DNA of 64,000 nucleotides from Chaetoderma sp. LZ-2023a (GCA_034401795.1 CM067372.1:32518571-32582570); one strand, 5' to 3'. Positions 47,478-59,880 are shown, counted from the stretch's first letter. The notes: generated by a model not told the origin, from the sequence alone. Numbers and translations: made by a program.

Positions 47478-50400
47478 CCCGCTATTTTCTTCAACCCCGT
47501 TTGGTTGAGTTTAACTTTTCATTTACATTTATATTGGTCTGTGCCCCTGGTGGATTGGGGTGCAGGTGGTGGGATTAAAGGGTTAAACTTGATGAAAGTG
47601 TGAATATTCGCGAGGCACGCTATCAACTCTGCGTTCTATTCCCATACAAATATGAACTTGTGAAAAAGTAGGTGGATCTGCCATGCTGGCATATAGATTT
47701 TCTAAAATCAGGAAAATATATTTTGTGAGAAACTGCTCAAAACTGGATAATTATGCCGGCAACTGTATGTCAATATTAATGTCCAGAAATGCAAGAGATG
47801 GCTTCTGAAAGGATCATATTATTTAGAAAAGTATGTGCGGGTTGGGGACATTCTGAATACCCCACCTGCCTTCATATTGGTATGAAAGTGTTCAAAGCTG
47901 AGGGGAGAGCAACGCCAATCAATATCGAGGGGTGGGTGGTGGCGGTGGGGGTGTCTCTTCAACTTGGAAAATTCTGAAATCTAGATGTTCTGAGATGTCA
48001 ACTCTTGCATTTTGTGATGTGTGGGTAAACATGGAATTTCAGGATTAGGTAGTCAGAATATGTATGAGGGGCAGACACATATCTTTGCCCCTCCTTTCCC
48101 CCAGATCCAAATGTGGGTGGGGTGCGGGTGTGCAATTGTCCTCATGTGCCTCGGCTTTTTACGCCTATGGCTTGGCCCCATTATTTGTTAACCATATATC
48201 AGTTTCCTTTTTGACAAGACAACTATTCCAGCCGTGCTAGTGCCTACATGGGCTCCCACAAATTTTGGTCTTGCACGACGCCCTTGAGCGTCATAGTACG
48301 TGTCCAATGTGAAACAGCTAGAGCAGTATTATGTATTGCAGATTACTATCGTCATTTGTGAGTTTCAATGTGTGCAGCTTCTCTTGTCGCGGGAGTGGTG
48401 CTGACTATGCTGGATCTATTCCCAGACTTTCTAGCTGAATACGTGTTAACATCTTCTAGCGACCCGTAGTTGCTTTATCAGTTTTACGATGGCTATAATG
48501 GAAGTAATGATTTGCAACCGACATCGACATCGGTAAGCAATTATTGGTAGAAACGTCTGAGTACAAAGTCGCCATGCAATCAGTAACATAGCTTACATGG
48601 CAATAAATCCCTCTACAATTTCAATGCTTCTTGACAGTATAAAACATATAAAGCTGTGCCTAGTTTACTGGAAATTGTTCAATTTCTAGTGCAAGTAATC
48701 ATACAGGTTGGATGACGTTCTTAAGTCTATTTTATCCATACAGACTTTCAGTACGCTTTTCATGTCTCAAATATTAGTTTCATTTTAGCATTAACTCTAC
48801 ACTTCAGAAAGGTGGTCGATGATAATGTCAAAATGGTGCTCTTGTCTGGGAGAACAAAGCTAGAGAACCGTTGGGTTTTTTAAAACAGTAGCGTATCCGC
48901 CCATCTTATTCGCAACAGTCTGGTAAAACATTAATTCTTCTTGTGCTGAAAGAACTAAAGCGTCTATTGATGTTTGATACTGTTCTATTTAAATCGGAAA
49001 CAATGTGTAAAACAAGGCTTTATGAACACTCTACTTAACTGAAGATTTCAGGAAAGGTCGCTCGATCTGAAGATGCATCGTTGGGCGTCGTTCGTGCCTG
49101 CACGTTGTCGGGCTTAAGTCGCGGGCACGTTGACAGGAGCTAACTGAGCTAATCGCATTGTCTGTCTCTCACAAGCATCTTACACATGCTGATCAATCGC
49201 GATGGGATTGTAGAGAATCACGCCAACCTTTGTACAAACATTGGAAACACCCAGTAATTAGTCTTACTCATTAGCGGAAATTAAGCGCGAGAAATGCCAG
49301 CTTTTGTTTTAAATGGTCGATAAATCCCGGAAAATTTCTTACAACATGTCGTTATTACTGTTAGCTTAAGATCAAACCCATGTATCCCTTATAACGACAG
49401 AGCCAAATAGTACATTCTTTGTAATTTATCAAACGGATGAGCGTTGTTTGATTTAACCACGGTGTTTCTAGAAGCACTTGCTGTACCAAACATCAACGTT
49501 TGTCACCAGTTTTCATGCTAAATGATGTTACTTAAATGGCCGCTGATAATTTACTAGAATGATGGTTAGTGTCAGCTCGCGTCCTATATGCGCGATAATT
49601 CACGGCTTTCACAAGCTCTAAGTTCTCTGAGACAGTCTCGCAAAAGGTGGCCCATGTCAGATTACATAAGCCAGAAGACGGTGTCCAAAAGCACATTCGT
49701 TACAATAATGCAATTAGACAATGACAAAATCTGATTTTATTACACAAAACGCATTGGCGTTAGTCGCATTTTCGTGGGTAGAAGGATAACGTGGAAAGGT
49801 TCTGTCAGTGAAAGGAATGAAAGCTATAATGCGATTGGTTGTGACATAAGACAATCTTGTCACGTGATAACTTCCACCGACCTGTGTCATATTTTAGTTT
49901 AAAAGCTAGCTTATAAGCACCGTGTATGAGCGGATTATGGCACATAAGTCCACACAAAAATCAATTTACCGACCAGTCTGCCGATAGCGACCAGCTGATA
50001 GTGGGGGCCCGGGGGCCGGGTAACTGTGGTTTCTTGTTGGTGATAAAACACCACCCATCTTAAAGAAGCTGCACGATCTCTCGTGCCCACAAAGCACATT
50101 TCATGTTTCAACTGACCTTCTTTAAGTGATCATCTGTTTTTGTAACTAACTATTTTGTTGTTTCTTGGTTGGTCGCTATCGGCAGGTCTTGATGTACTCG
50201 TAATAATAATCCTAGCAGAGAAAATCGCGTTTCTTTTCTTCCTTGGCTTTGTCGGACCGCGAGAAAGACAAGCTCATTCATTTTAGCACACCGGCTACTA
50301 AGCGTGATAACGGTCATATCTAACGGGATTCTCGCGAGAATAACGAGAATAACGCAGTGTTATCGCGCTGTAGGGCTTCTTATTTCATCATCAATCAGAA

Positions 50401-50618
50401 GTGCTTCTCTTTGATATATGTCACTTTGTCGAAAGATGACAGCGCGAAAGATTTTTGGGTATTTTGATGGAATTTTCTCGCTCTTTATTAATCCGTAAAT
50501 ATATATGTCCGCGCAGTGCAGCGCAGTGCACCGCATTACCGCCACTCCGCACTAATGATGTGTGGAAATAGTAGGACGGATAAAGTTGTCTTCCCAACTA
50601 TAGAGCAGAATAGAGGAT
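47478..50618. other. 3.1 kb largely unique non-coding stretch
   Basis: There are no LINE, MITE or long tandem repeats that I can recognise, and no exon. It contains a 16-bp perfect inverted repeat (CTGCCGATAGCGACCA at 49978-49993 and its inverse at 50170-50185), a GGGGGCCCGGGGGCCGGG palindrome near 50004, and GCGATTGGTTGTGAC (inverted CCAAT) with TCACGTGA (E-box) near 49829-49868. By its low repeat load it is one of the better places to look for conserved regulatory DNA. Confidence 0.45.
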
Positions 50619-50942
50619 CCATTTCCAGCTATGCCCGCCCAGTTCTAGCCGAGCTCAGTGTTGAGGTCGATCGAACCCAGAATACTCGGAATCCCAATAT
50701 CAAGGTAGGCCCATATGGCAGAAACAACGCCCAGTCATATTAGTTTCAAAATATTCAATAGACTGTAAAACTTTATTAAATAGTAAATACATACTATTCG
50801 TACACTTGACGGACTATGCAATACGCCTGACGGAGTTAAATTCTAAGATACGTCAATCATTACGCATTTTGATTGTGATGTCCGTCTCCATGTGACGAAT
50901 TTGATTATGACATCATATACTTGAGTGACAGATCAGATCTGC
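50619..50942 (-). mobile_element. CRE-MITE copy (subfamily B)
   Basis: In reverse: ATTTCCAGCTATGCCCGCCC, ATATCAAGGTAGGCCC, half the centre (GTCATATTAGTTTCAAAATA), decayed CRE words (TGACATCA), and the terminus TTGAGTGACAGATCAGATC. Confidence 0.8.
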
Positions 50943-51073
50943 CAATTGTAGAAGGACGTTGGTTTAGCTAAAGAGGAGGTAATATGTTAATTCCTTACGA
51001 AATGCTATGTCCATCTCTCTTGCCTTATAAGAAACAATGTTCAGATAGCATTATTGACCGACTCGAAGCACAT

Positions 51074-51168
51074 CCTGATAACGCGGGTTACTGGGCCAGT
51101 ACTGGCCAATATCTGTCCAATACGGTCGGGTATTGGCCCAGTACGGCCCAGTAACCTGCGCTATCAGG
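51074..51168. mobile_element. GGCC/TACTGGGCC hairpin element, copy 2
   Basis: CCTGATAACGCGGGTTACTG and its inverse CAGTAACCTGCGCTATCAGG form the ends. The interior has TACTGGCC/GGCCCAGTAC units. It shares ends with the copy at 2327-2446. Confidence 0.78.
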
Positions 51169-51342
51169 TATGGTCCAGAATATTAGATTTAAAGATCTAT
51201 CAGGTACTAACGCTTTAATTAATCACCAGTTCTGAAATGCGCTAGATGCATGCGTGTAATTCGACTGTAAAATTGAACATTATAGTACAGCTCGGAAATA
51301 ATTTAGGTCGGAAATAATTTAGAATATTTCCAAAATAAAGTG

Positions 51343-51440
51343 AAACGTACTGTTGAATATTTAGGACTTAATTCGCTTGAAAGCCATTGCTGCCGGCGGC
51401 GCGGTCTTCCAATCAAATTTTGCCCAAAATATTCATCAGA
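51343..51440. mobile_element. CRE-MITE centre only
   Basis: CTGTTGAATATTTAGGACTT then CCATTGCTGCCGGCGGCGCG and CCAAAATATTCATCAGAAC form the central palindrome without outer arms. Confidence 0.55.
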
Positions 51441-52008
51441 ACATTCTTTTCCATCGTTTTACAAACTTATACTAACTAACACGTTTCTGTGTTTTGTTTT
51501 GGAAGATTTTAAGTTATTTCTGCGTCGTGTTGTATTTATTCTCCTATGTCGAGTCTTTCTAACTGTATCACAATAAATTCAGATTTTTTCATTAAAATAA
51601 TGTTATATTTTCAAGATAATCAGATAAAAATTATATGGATGTTAGTTAGGACAGTTGGTTCTGGAAATGATCGCGCACGATTCAGAATTTACAACTGTCT
51701 GCTAATATGATATCTCACTACAAATCAACTTTTGTGTTTGAATTACCTCAGTATTGCTTTACGCCAGTTAAGTCTCTAGTGAGAACACGGCCTTAGCCTT
51801 AGATTTATACTACCTTTTATAGGCTTACGCCACCCCCACCCCCCCCCCCCCACCCCACGCCCACCAACCATCCAACCCACCTCCTCCTGCGACCATAAAA
51901 AGCAATTAAAAATAATTTAGTTAGCCATCGACATATGAACATAATAATCGTTATCCGCATTTGTTCAGCAGTATTCCCTATACATTCACGATTAGTCACT
52001 CAACCCTT
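51441..52008. other. No gene; hairpin-MITE half at about 51768-51796; C-rich tract at 51832-51860
   Basis: AGTCTCTAGTGAGAACACGG then CCTTA is the right arm of the 92-bp family. CCACCCCCACCCCCCCCC follows at about 51831. Confidence 0.6.
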
Positions 52009-52270
52009 CCCTGTCATCACGAGTAACCTTTCGTCCGTTCTCCTCAATTCCACGAAAAAACGAAAGAGAATCGAGGAGTGGGGCCAGGTTTACAAAATTA
52101 AGTATATCAACCCCTCCCCCTCCCGCCATTTCACCCTTCCTTGATATCATGAGTAACCTTTCGTCCGTTCTCCTCGATTCCGCGAAAAAAAGAAAGAGAA
52201 ACGAGGAGTGGGGCCAGGTTAATTTAATTAAAGTATAAAAACACACCCCCCCCCCTACCATATCACGCTT
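52009..52270. repeat. 130-bp tandem duplication
   Basis: GAGTAACCTTTCGTCCGTTC recurs exactly 130 bp later (52021 and 52151). The following GAGGAGTGGGGCCAGGTT is also repeated, with a few differences (AATTCCACG versus GATTCCGCG). A third partial start appears near 52258. Confidence 0.88.
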
Positions 52271-52361
52271 TCCCAGTTAATTGTCTGGTTGCTGAATTCC
52301 AGCAGACTGAATCTTCCATGGGTACCAGATCTTACATTGCATATCATCATGAGCCTAATAA

Positions 52362-52656
<295 letters not shown>

Positions 52657-52849
52657 AGTATGGGTAGGCCGTGTGTTTGCCCCGATTATAGATATTGTCA
52701 TTGTCATAGTCACGGTAATTAGCTGTAGGTGTTATCATTTTGAAAAATTATTTCATAATTTTTCTAATAAAAAGGCACATTTTTAAAGTAATGCTAGCTT
52801 TTTAGTGTCCAATAGTTGTTGCATTTTGAAATAATTCGGTCTGTTTCTA

Positions 52850-54036
52850 TAATATAAAGGTAAGTATGATTACCAATCATCAGAGAAATATGTGCATATA
52901 AAAAGGTAATGGTATTCATCGGCAATATCGTTTGTATTGCATAATGTGCATTTATGATCTATCTTTGGTGTATTGGTCCACCTGCCAGTTTCAATTGGCA
53001 GGCGATGATTTGAGGTTATAAATTTTCAAAGCACTATCCTGTTATATTCATTTAGTATTGTCAAATACCTTTCTACGTGCCATTCTGTCTTATATATATT
53101 ATACACTGTTCCTTTCGATGAGCTATTTATTTCACCCTCCCACTGCTGTATAAACTGGTCGATTAGTCGGTGCTTTATCTGGTTTACAGTAGTCTTTTTA
53201 TCGAGTACTTGTTGTGTGGTCCACAGAAAACCGAATCCTGTATCGTTTAATATTGTTTCAATATATTTTATCCATGGGTATTGTACGCCTTCCTCAATAT
53301 AGTGTTTATACATGTAGTTATAAAGTTTTAATGAGATTTTATTTTGACTGCCCATTAAAACTGTAGCCCGATATTTCAACATTCTGCATTTGATAGTGAT
53401 TTGGAATGGGTACCTTCCAGATTCACCATACACCATAAAAGATGAGGTAGTCTTCTTTATTTTTAGTACTTGTTTTATGAAACTGCAGTGCAATTGTTCT
53501 AAACGTTGGTAGATTTTGTAGCCCCATACTTCGCTGCCATAGAGAGCAGCCGGAACAATGGTTGCGTCAAAGAGTTTAATTTGGCAATTCACCGATAGAT
53601 CGAGATTTGCGATTCGACGATTCAGACCGTGCATGGCTTTCTTACACTGATCATATTCATGCGTTATTATATCAATAAACCTACCATTTTTAGTGAAGAT
53701 TATTCCTAAATATTTATAGGTTTCCATTACTACTACACGCCCTGTTCCTAAGCTAAATAATTCCTCGATGGCCTTACGTCTGCCAAAAATAATTATTTTA
53801 GTTTTGTCTACATTTATTTTCAGATTCCACATGGTACACAGTATTTGCAATATTCATCCAGCATGGCTTGTAGGTCTATCCTTTTGTCTGCCATAATAAC
53901 TGTATCATCAGCATAGAGCAGAGCTAACATTTTCAGATATATGTTTAGATTTTCCATAATTTTAATATCATTACATTGGTGATTCTCGAGATAATCCGTT
54001 AGGTTATTTAAATATAAAGTAAAGAGAATCCATTTC
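52850..54036 (-). mobile_element. LINE fragment with 274-codon RT C-terminal frame (copy 3 of family)
   Basis: This is the best-preserved LINE piece. On minus, about 53935-53895 encodes ALLYADDTVIMADKRIDLQA with an intact YADD active-site motif. A frameshift near 53843 follows, then a frame open to 53026: MWNLKINVDKTKIIIFGRRK, METYKYLGIIFTKNGRF, LFDATIVPAALYGSEVWG, SFMVYGESGRYPFQITIKC, to the stop. These are the post-catalytic RT blocks and thumb/C-terminal region of Jockey/CR1-superfamily elements. The 5' part is missing: coding sequence stops at about 54030 where a CRE-MITE begins. The 3' end at about 52850 is followed by TTG/AGT repeats. Confidence 0.88.
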
Positions 54037-54358
54037 TTTACTCAATCATATGACGTCATAATCAACTACGCGACGTGTATGCTGACGTCGTGAATCATTC
54101 GATTAAGCCTGTCTTTAACACTTAATAGTCCGACACGTTGTACGAACTGTATGTTTTTGCTTTTTAAGAAACATGCTGTTGAATATTTTGAAACTAATTT
54201 AACTGGGCACTGTTCAAAATATTCAACAGCTTACCTGTATAGCTTTCTGGAAATTGATAGTCAGGGAGTTCAGAGATCGATCCCAACACGGATGTGGCGT
54301 GGATGGAGACTAGAGTTATGTTTGTTTACTGGCACGGCTAAACGTGGAAAGGCCCAGT
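54037..54358 (+). mobile_element. CRE-MITE copy joined to the LINE 5' truncation
   Basis: It starts at CTCAATCATATGACGTCATA without the usual CTTTCCAG end. It continues through ACTAATTTAACTGGGCAC, has a collapsed centre, then GGAGTTCAGAGATCGATCCC, and ends AACGTGGAAAGGCCCAG. Its left end is lost at the LINE junction. Confidence 0.78.
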
Positions 54359-56450
54359 ATGAGTTAGTGAGGCTTTGTAATTAGGGATGCACTGTTTGCA
54401 GCAAAATATTTGTCTTATTGTATAGGCTCTTAAATATACCAGAAACTACTCCAAACTCATCTAGTCTGGAATGAAACAATTTAGACTTGGGCCATTCACT
54501 ACACATTCGTATAAGTTTCTGTCATAACCTGTCTCGGTGATAGTACAGAGATGGAACATTTAAAAGTTGCAGTCTTTGTGCATACGCATGGTATTTTATT
54601 GAAGGTACCATCTCGTGGCTCTATGCTGTACAGCTTCTAGAATGACATAGTCCTTATTCAGTGAGGGCAGTCCGGCACCCTTTCCATATTGCAGGATGGG
54701 TCTAACTTAAAGTCTTGAATGGTCCATCTCAGTATGTAAACGATCTTCGTATTAGCCAGTTTGCCTATTTGCTCTGTTAACCTTGGATTGTACAATGCTC
54801 ACCAGATTTGACCTGATTGGCGAATGTTGCTTTTGTAGAAAACTAATTAATTAGAAGCATGTCTTCTTTCCTGGCATTGCTCCGATAAACTACGACAACT
54901 GACGTCATCTGATTGAGACGTATAGCCTAAATGTGACGTTAGCTGACATCTTATTGCCATGTAACGTTTCACTGACTATCATAGCTTATACCTGGCCGCG
55001 TGGTAGCTGAACGTTTTTCGTATATATTGTCCATTTACTAGACTTGGTGTATAAACGATTTTCTATGTAAATGTGTCACGTATCAAAAGTAGATCATTGT
55101 TACGTACTTTTGACGGTTCACGCTAATTAACATTGGATTTCATTTCGCAACTGGACAAAAATACACCCCCCCCCCCAGCTCGACGACACATCGAAATTTA
55201 TAAAACATCTTAAACTCTACACACATGAACTTCACAGTAACAATGACGAGAGACACGTGATCAGAAAAGATTATTTAACAGTGATAATTAAATGCCATTT
55301 AGAAGGGGTTTTGCCTATAGTTCAAATTGATATTTAGTAAACTTGCCTGGCAAATATGATATTAGGTAGCGGCAAGTCTGGACTCTTCTTGTTGTCAATG
55401 ATACGCCACGCTCGGCGTATTATGGATATCAAGTGAATTGACAGCCGTGTTGATATAATCAATGCTCATGTTTTCATTTGTCTCCGTGGCAATAAATCAT
55501 AGCGGCTTCATATTTATGAAACATTTCTCGACCATAAACACGATGAGTAAAGTGTGTTTATAGCGTACTGGATGGGAACATTTTCGCACAGGTCTATCAT
55601 AATGCGCCATCGGGGAGCAATTGGTGACATCTTTGTCTCCGTCGTCGCTCGAAAGGTCATTATAATCTCCTGTCCTGAAGCTCCGGACGTCATCCAGTCA
55701 TCTCCTTACGTGGGATGAAATCCACAGGCCAAGCGCGGTTAATTTGACTTATTATCACGTTTCTATAAGCAATGTTGAATTCTATGAGATTTTTTATTAT
55801 AAAAACATGAGAGGAGCGTCTTGTTTATGCTTGTTTGCTGGCACGCATCTCGGATGTCCTTAAAAGCCCGAAAGATTCACCATCTCTTAAAACAATCCCG
55901 AATTGTCTCATATTTACTCGCCTCATATTCATCGGGCTGCGAATATTTCTGTTACACCAAGGTTCAATTTCCCTCATTCCTCACACAGACATCGTCATCC
56001 AATCTTTAATCAGACTCAGAATATAAACAAAATAGTGAGGCGAGAATTTAGCTCCAGTAAAGATAACACCGGGCTTTATAAACAATCCTGGTGTATGCCT
56101 TCGACTCCGCACGCTCTTCTTCGCTTGGAGGACAATAAGCCATTGATGATCGCGAGGCAGGCAGGTACGCGAGAATACAGTTTTGACACATGGTAAATTT
56201 GCGCACTGCACACGCAAGAATATAGAGTGAAAACACGGCAAATCCCTGGTAGATGAATCGGATGAAGGTTCCGCTTGTCCTCATGTCAACTACACGCTGC
56301 CACATTTTCTAAAACGTGATGTAGACAAACATACAGTATCCACCATCAGCTTGGACATTCCTTATCGCAACATACACCTGTAAGAATCACGATGTCAAGA
56401 TACATGTAGCCTGCTTACACTTGCATATAATTAAGATAATACGGTATACC
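54359..56450. other. 2.1 kb with no gene recognised
   Basis: About 54400-54850 contains sequence reminiscent of a decayed LINE on minus, but I cannot place it. 55200-56350 looks unique. Overlapping frames at 55821-56305 on both strands lack motifs. Confidence 0.45.
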
Positions 56451-56546
56451 TTAGGCCGTGTTCTCACTAGAGACTTAATCCGGAATAACGCCATACTGAA
56501 GTATGGTGTTATTGCGGATTAAGTCTCTGGTGAGAACACGGCCTTA
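56451..56546. mobile_element. 92-bp hairpin MITE, best copy with TTA flanks
   Basis: GGCCGTGTTCTCACTAGAGA, CTTAATCCGGAATAACGCC and ATACT meet the inverse across a 2-bp turn. Arms of 45 bp differ at only a few positions. TTA flanks both ends (56451-56453 and 56544-56546), consistent with a TTA target duplication or with TTA as the outermost bases of the TIR. Confidence 0.9.
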
Positions 56547-56571
56547 GTCTAATTGTGAATCATATCTAATG

Positions 56572-56622
56572 CCGTGTTCTCACTAGAGGGTTAATCAGGA
56601 ATAACGCCATACTGACCATCCA
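56572..56622. mobile_element. 92-bp hairpin MITE half
   Basis: GCCGTGTTCTCACTAGAGGG then TCAGGAATAACGCCATACTG, without the second arm, 25 bp after the complete copy. Confidence 0.78.
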
Positions 56623-56849
56623 GTATTAAAAAGCATGGTTCGTGGACTAGTTATAGCTAGTGCCGTTTCGTTTAGAAATCGGAGGTGGGGTGGGGTGGGG
56701 TGGGGGAGTGGTGTAGTGGTGGTGGTTCGTCCAATCCGGTGGTTTATTGTCCTTCGTATTTTCCATTATTTACGTCACTGTCTTGTTTCAACCACAAGGT
56801 TAGGCGCCTCAAATAGTACCTCTGTCTTTCCTTGGTATGCGTGAGATTT

Positions 56850-58860
56850 CAGACTAGGAGTAAGGGAACCAGTGAAGCACGAAGAGAATGGCTAGGACCT
56901 AGGTTTGTGAGTTACGCTGTTATTTGTAAGTCACTGCAGACAATGTCGATACCGAACGACTACAATAAGGCTCAGATCACAGCAATCTTCATGAAAAGTG
57001 ATAGACGTCAAGCTGGTAAGTATAGACCAGGAAACCTTACTTATGTTGCATACAAAGATATGGAAATCTGTCAGAAAACACGTTATCGACCATATGAAGT
57101 GAATGGCCCCTTTCGAGAATTGCAATGTATATGTATTTCTGAGAGATCTACCACGCTACAACTATTGGCAGTATTAGATAAATGGGGAATGGCATTGCAT
57201 CAAGGCCACGCAACATACTTTGTCTATATGGACTACCAGAAGGCTTTGATACAAAAGACCTATATTAAAAACTGGTGGCAAACTAGTTAAACACGGTAAC
57301 TGTTCTGTAAAATGGATACAAAACCTTCTTGAAAATAGACTGCAACAGCCAGCTTTTCAGAAACGTGGAGCACTCAAGATGCATAGATGTAGCGTCGAGT
57401 ATGCCATATGGGTCTGTGCTGGAGTCAAATTTTCAAAGATCAAGCTCTCCGTGTCCTTGCTAAGACCTATGGGTTTTTTCAACATAATATTTTGAGTTTA
57501 TCTTAACTTAGCAGTTTATATCTCATATTTGGCATACAGGGCTCACATTCAAACACATCCTTCCATATAATGAAATGTCATAGCATCAATAGATTGGCAT
57601 CAAAAGTTGAATGTCATATTGAATAACATTTTGCTTTTAACTCAACTGAGCAGTTCATATCTCATGTTGTGTTAATCATAATGCATCCACACTTGAGAAC
57701 TTGATAGTGAGAGGTGGGGAGACAATTACTTTTGGGGCAAAAGGTCAAAGGTCATGGCCACTGATAAGTGTATTGATAATCCTTCTATAATTATTTTATA
57801 TATGAAATCAAGCCACATAGTTCATTGCAAAGTCGTAATGTCGAGCTTCATCATTTCTGATAATAAATTACCTTTCAGGCAACGTAAACTCCGAAATATA
57901 CCTTTTTGTTGATAGTAGCCTACTCATATATGCAAGCGGATTATGGATAGACGATGACCAGTTGAGCCTGCAGTAAGACCTTGATATGATGGGTGACTGG
58001 AGCAGAACATGACAACTACAGGTACATCCAGACAACCGAAAGCACATGTAGACTGGGGGAAACCATTAGATCCACAATGGAAATACACAATGCATGGCAA
58101 ATTCATACAAACATATGAAAATATTGAAAATGATATCGGGGTGTCCATATGATGCACATGTCAGTTTCGAAGACCATATTGGCGAAAAAGTAAAGAAAGC
58201 GAATTCTGTGTTCGTTATCATAAGAACGTTCCAGTCTTCCATAACTTTGCATGCGAAAGAAATATTTCTATAACACTATATACGAGTCTAGTGATGACAG
58301 ACCTTGAATTTGTGATCCCAGTGTGTTCACACAATAAAATTAAACACGTATGTATGCTAGAAAGGAAACAATGTTCACCCACTAAGCACATGTGTGTATT
58401 CAAAGACAGTTTATCACAAAGAGACTGAGAAGACTAAGATTACCAACATTAGCTTACATAAGGAAGAGGGTTGATATGATAGATCTATATAAAATCATCA
58501 TCGGTACGTATGATGAAGAAGCACGCACATTTATCAAACTACGGCGCCAGCTAATGGTGAGCCAGCATACGAGATGAAACAGCATGAGAATATATCTGCA
58601 ACCCACCACATCATTACGAAATCAAAATCACTTCTCACCGAATGTTGTGAAAAACTACAACGGCCCACAGAGGAGGTTGTATCTGCACCATCAGTAAATT
58701 TCTTCAAGAACCGCCTAGACAAATCCCTGAACACACACGGCATTCTGTACAACAACGTGTCAATAGGAAGTTGCAAGAGAATAAAACAATAGGAGAAGCA
58801 ACTGCATTCTGCTGAAGATCATTCAGGCCTTGTACCAGAAATCCTGGCTATGTATCGATG
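56850..58860 (+). mobile_element. LINE copy with decayed RT, interrupted by an insertion
   Basis: Plus-strand pieces in order: IPNDYNKAQITAIFMKSDRR then QAGKYRPGNLTYVA (about 56945, early RT block), ERSTTLQLLAVLDKWGMAL (about 57140), YFVYMDYQKAL (about 57220, first catalytic Asp region), MPYGSVLES (about 57400, from the QGSVLGP block), then after foreign sequence EIYLFVDSSLLIYASGLW (about 57895, YADD block degraded to FVDS). Last come RLRRLRLPTLAYIRKRVDMI (about 58425) and PSVNFFKNRLDKSL (about 58690, C-terminal tail). It is CR1/Jockey-like with numerous stops. Confidence 0.83.
57430..57880. repeat. Insertion inside the LINE with a two-unit repeat and a perfect DR1 word
   Basis: About 450 bp between the QGS and YADD blocks of the LINE does not code for RT. 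It contains two related segments (CTTAGCAGTTTATATCTCAT and CTGAGCAGTTCATATCTCAT). It also contains AGGTCAAAGGTCA at 57742-57754, a perfect direct repeat of AGGTCA with 1-bp spacing. Confidence 0.6.
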
Positions 58861-58930
58861 TAAGTAATACGCCTCTACTGTAATGACCGGCCATCTCGTT
58901 ATGCCATTCAACCGACAAAAATTCGTTTTC

Positions 58931-59245
58931 TAATGGGCCTCTCCACTTTTCCGCCCATCCCTAGTTAAGCTCCGTCCACACCTCGCTGGTATTGCGATCT
59001 ATCGATCCCTGGACGTCTTGACTATCAATTTCCAGAAAACTATACAGGAAACCCGCAACAGCACCCAGTCAAATTAGTTTCAAAATATTCAACAGAATGT
59101 TTATTAAATGGTAAAGACATACAATTCGTAGAACGTGTCGGACTACTAAGCGTTAAAGACGGACTATATCGAGTCATTCATGACGTCATGATTATGACGT
59201 CAGCCTACACGTCACGTAGTTTATTATGGCGCCTTATGATTGAGT
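58931..59245 (-). mobile_element. CRE-MITE copy (subfamily A)
   Basis: In reverse: TAATGGGCCTCTCCAC, CTAGTTAAGCTCCGTCCACA, GCGATCTATCGATCCCTGG, right half of the centre, and two TGACGTCA motifs at about 59190-59205. The far end has decayed near 59245. Confidence 0.83.
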
Positions 59246-59579
59246 GAGGAAATGGATTCATGAATTGGTATGACATTCAGACAAGAATTTGTGTATTTAT
59301 GAGAATCATGATACCTCAGGAATCGCTGCGGATCGTGTTAACCGCGAGTCACTAGCTTGACGCAGTCAATTACCTTTATCCTAAGGGTTGTTAAACTACG
59401 CTAATGGCCACTCAATACACACGAGATAATTTCTCTTAACTGCGCATCCAATCTGTTTGCTCCGCTTTCTGGCACAAAATTAGTTGATATGATGTTATGT
59501 TTATATGATACCTACCGTCGAAGTCAATATGTCAATCATCACCACCCATCTATGATGGAGGGGCCCGCCCTGTTGTATG

Positions 59580-59880
59580 AGGCCTTATAATCAAAGCGTG
59601 TCACGTGTTAGGTGACGTCACAGTTAAACGACGAAGGTCCAAGACGAAACGGGAACAGGTCCGACAGTATTCGTCTGAAATGTGTGTGTTTGGTGAAATT
59701 ACAATCTAAGTAGCTACAGCTCCGAGCCAGATTAGTTTCGAAATATTCAACTGCTTAACTGTATATTCACAGTGAAATTGAGATTCCTGGAATACTAGGT
59801 ACTAAACATTAAAATTGATTCAAACACGCGTACAAAGTGGGCGGAACTTAGTTATAAATGGGCGGGGCATAGCTAGAAAT
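59580..59880 (+). mobile_element. CRE-MITE copy (subfamily B), member of a cluster
   Basis: One TGACGTCA at about 59612, AGGTCCGACAGTATTCGTC, half the centre (CAGATTAGTTTCGAAATATT), GGGCGGAACTTAGTTATAAA, ending GGGGCATAGCTAGAAATG. Confidence 0.8.
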
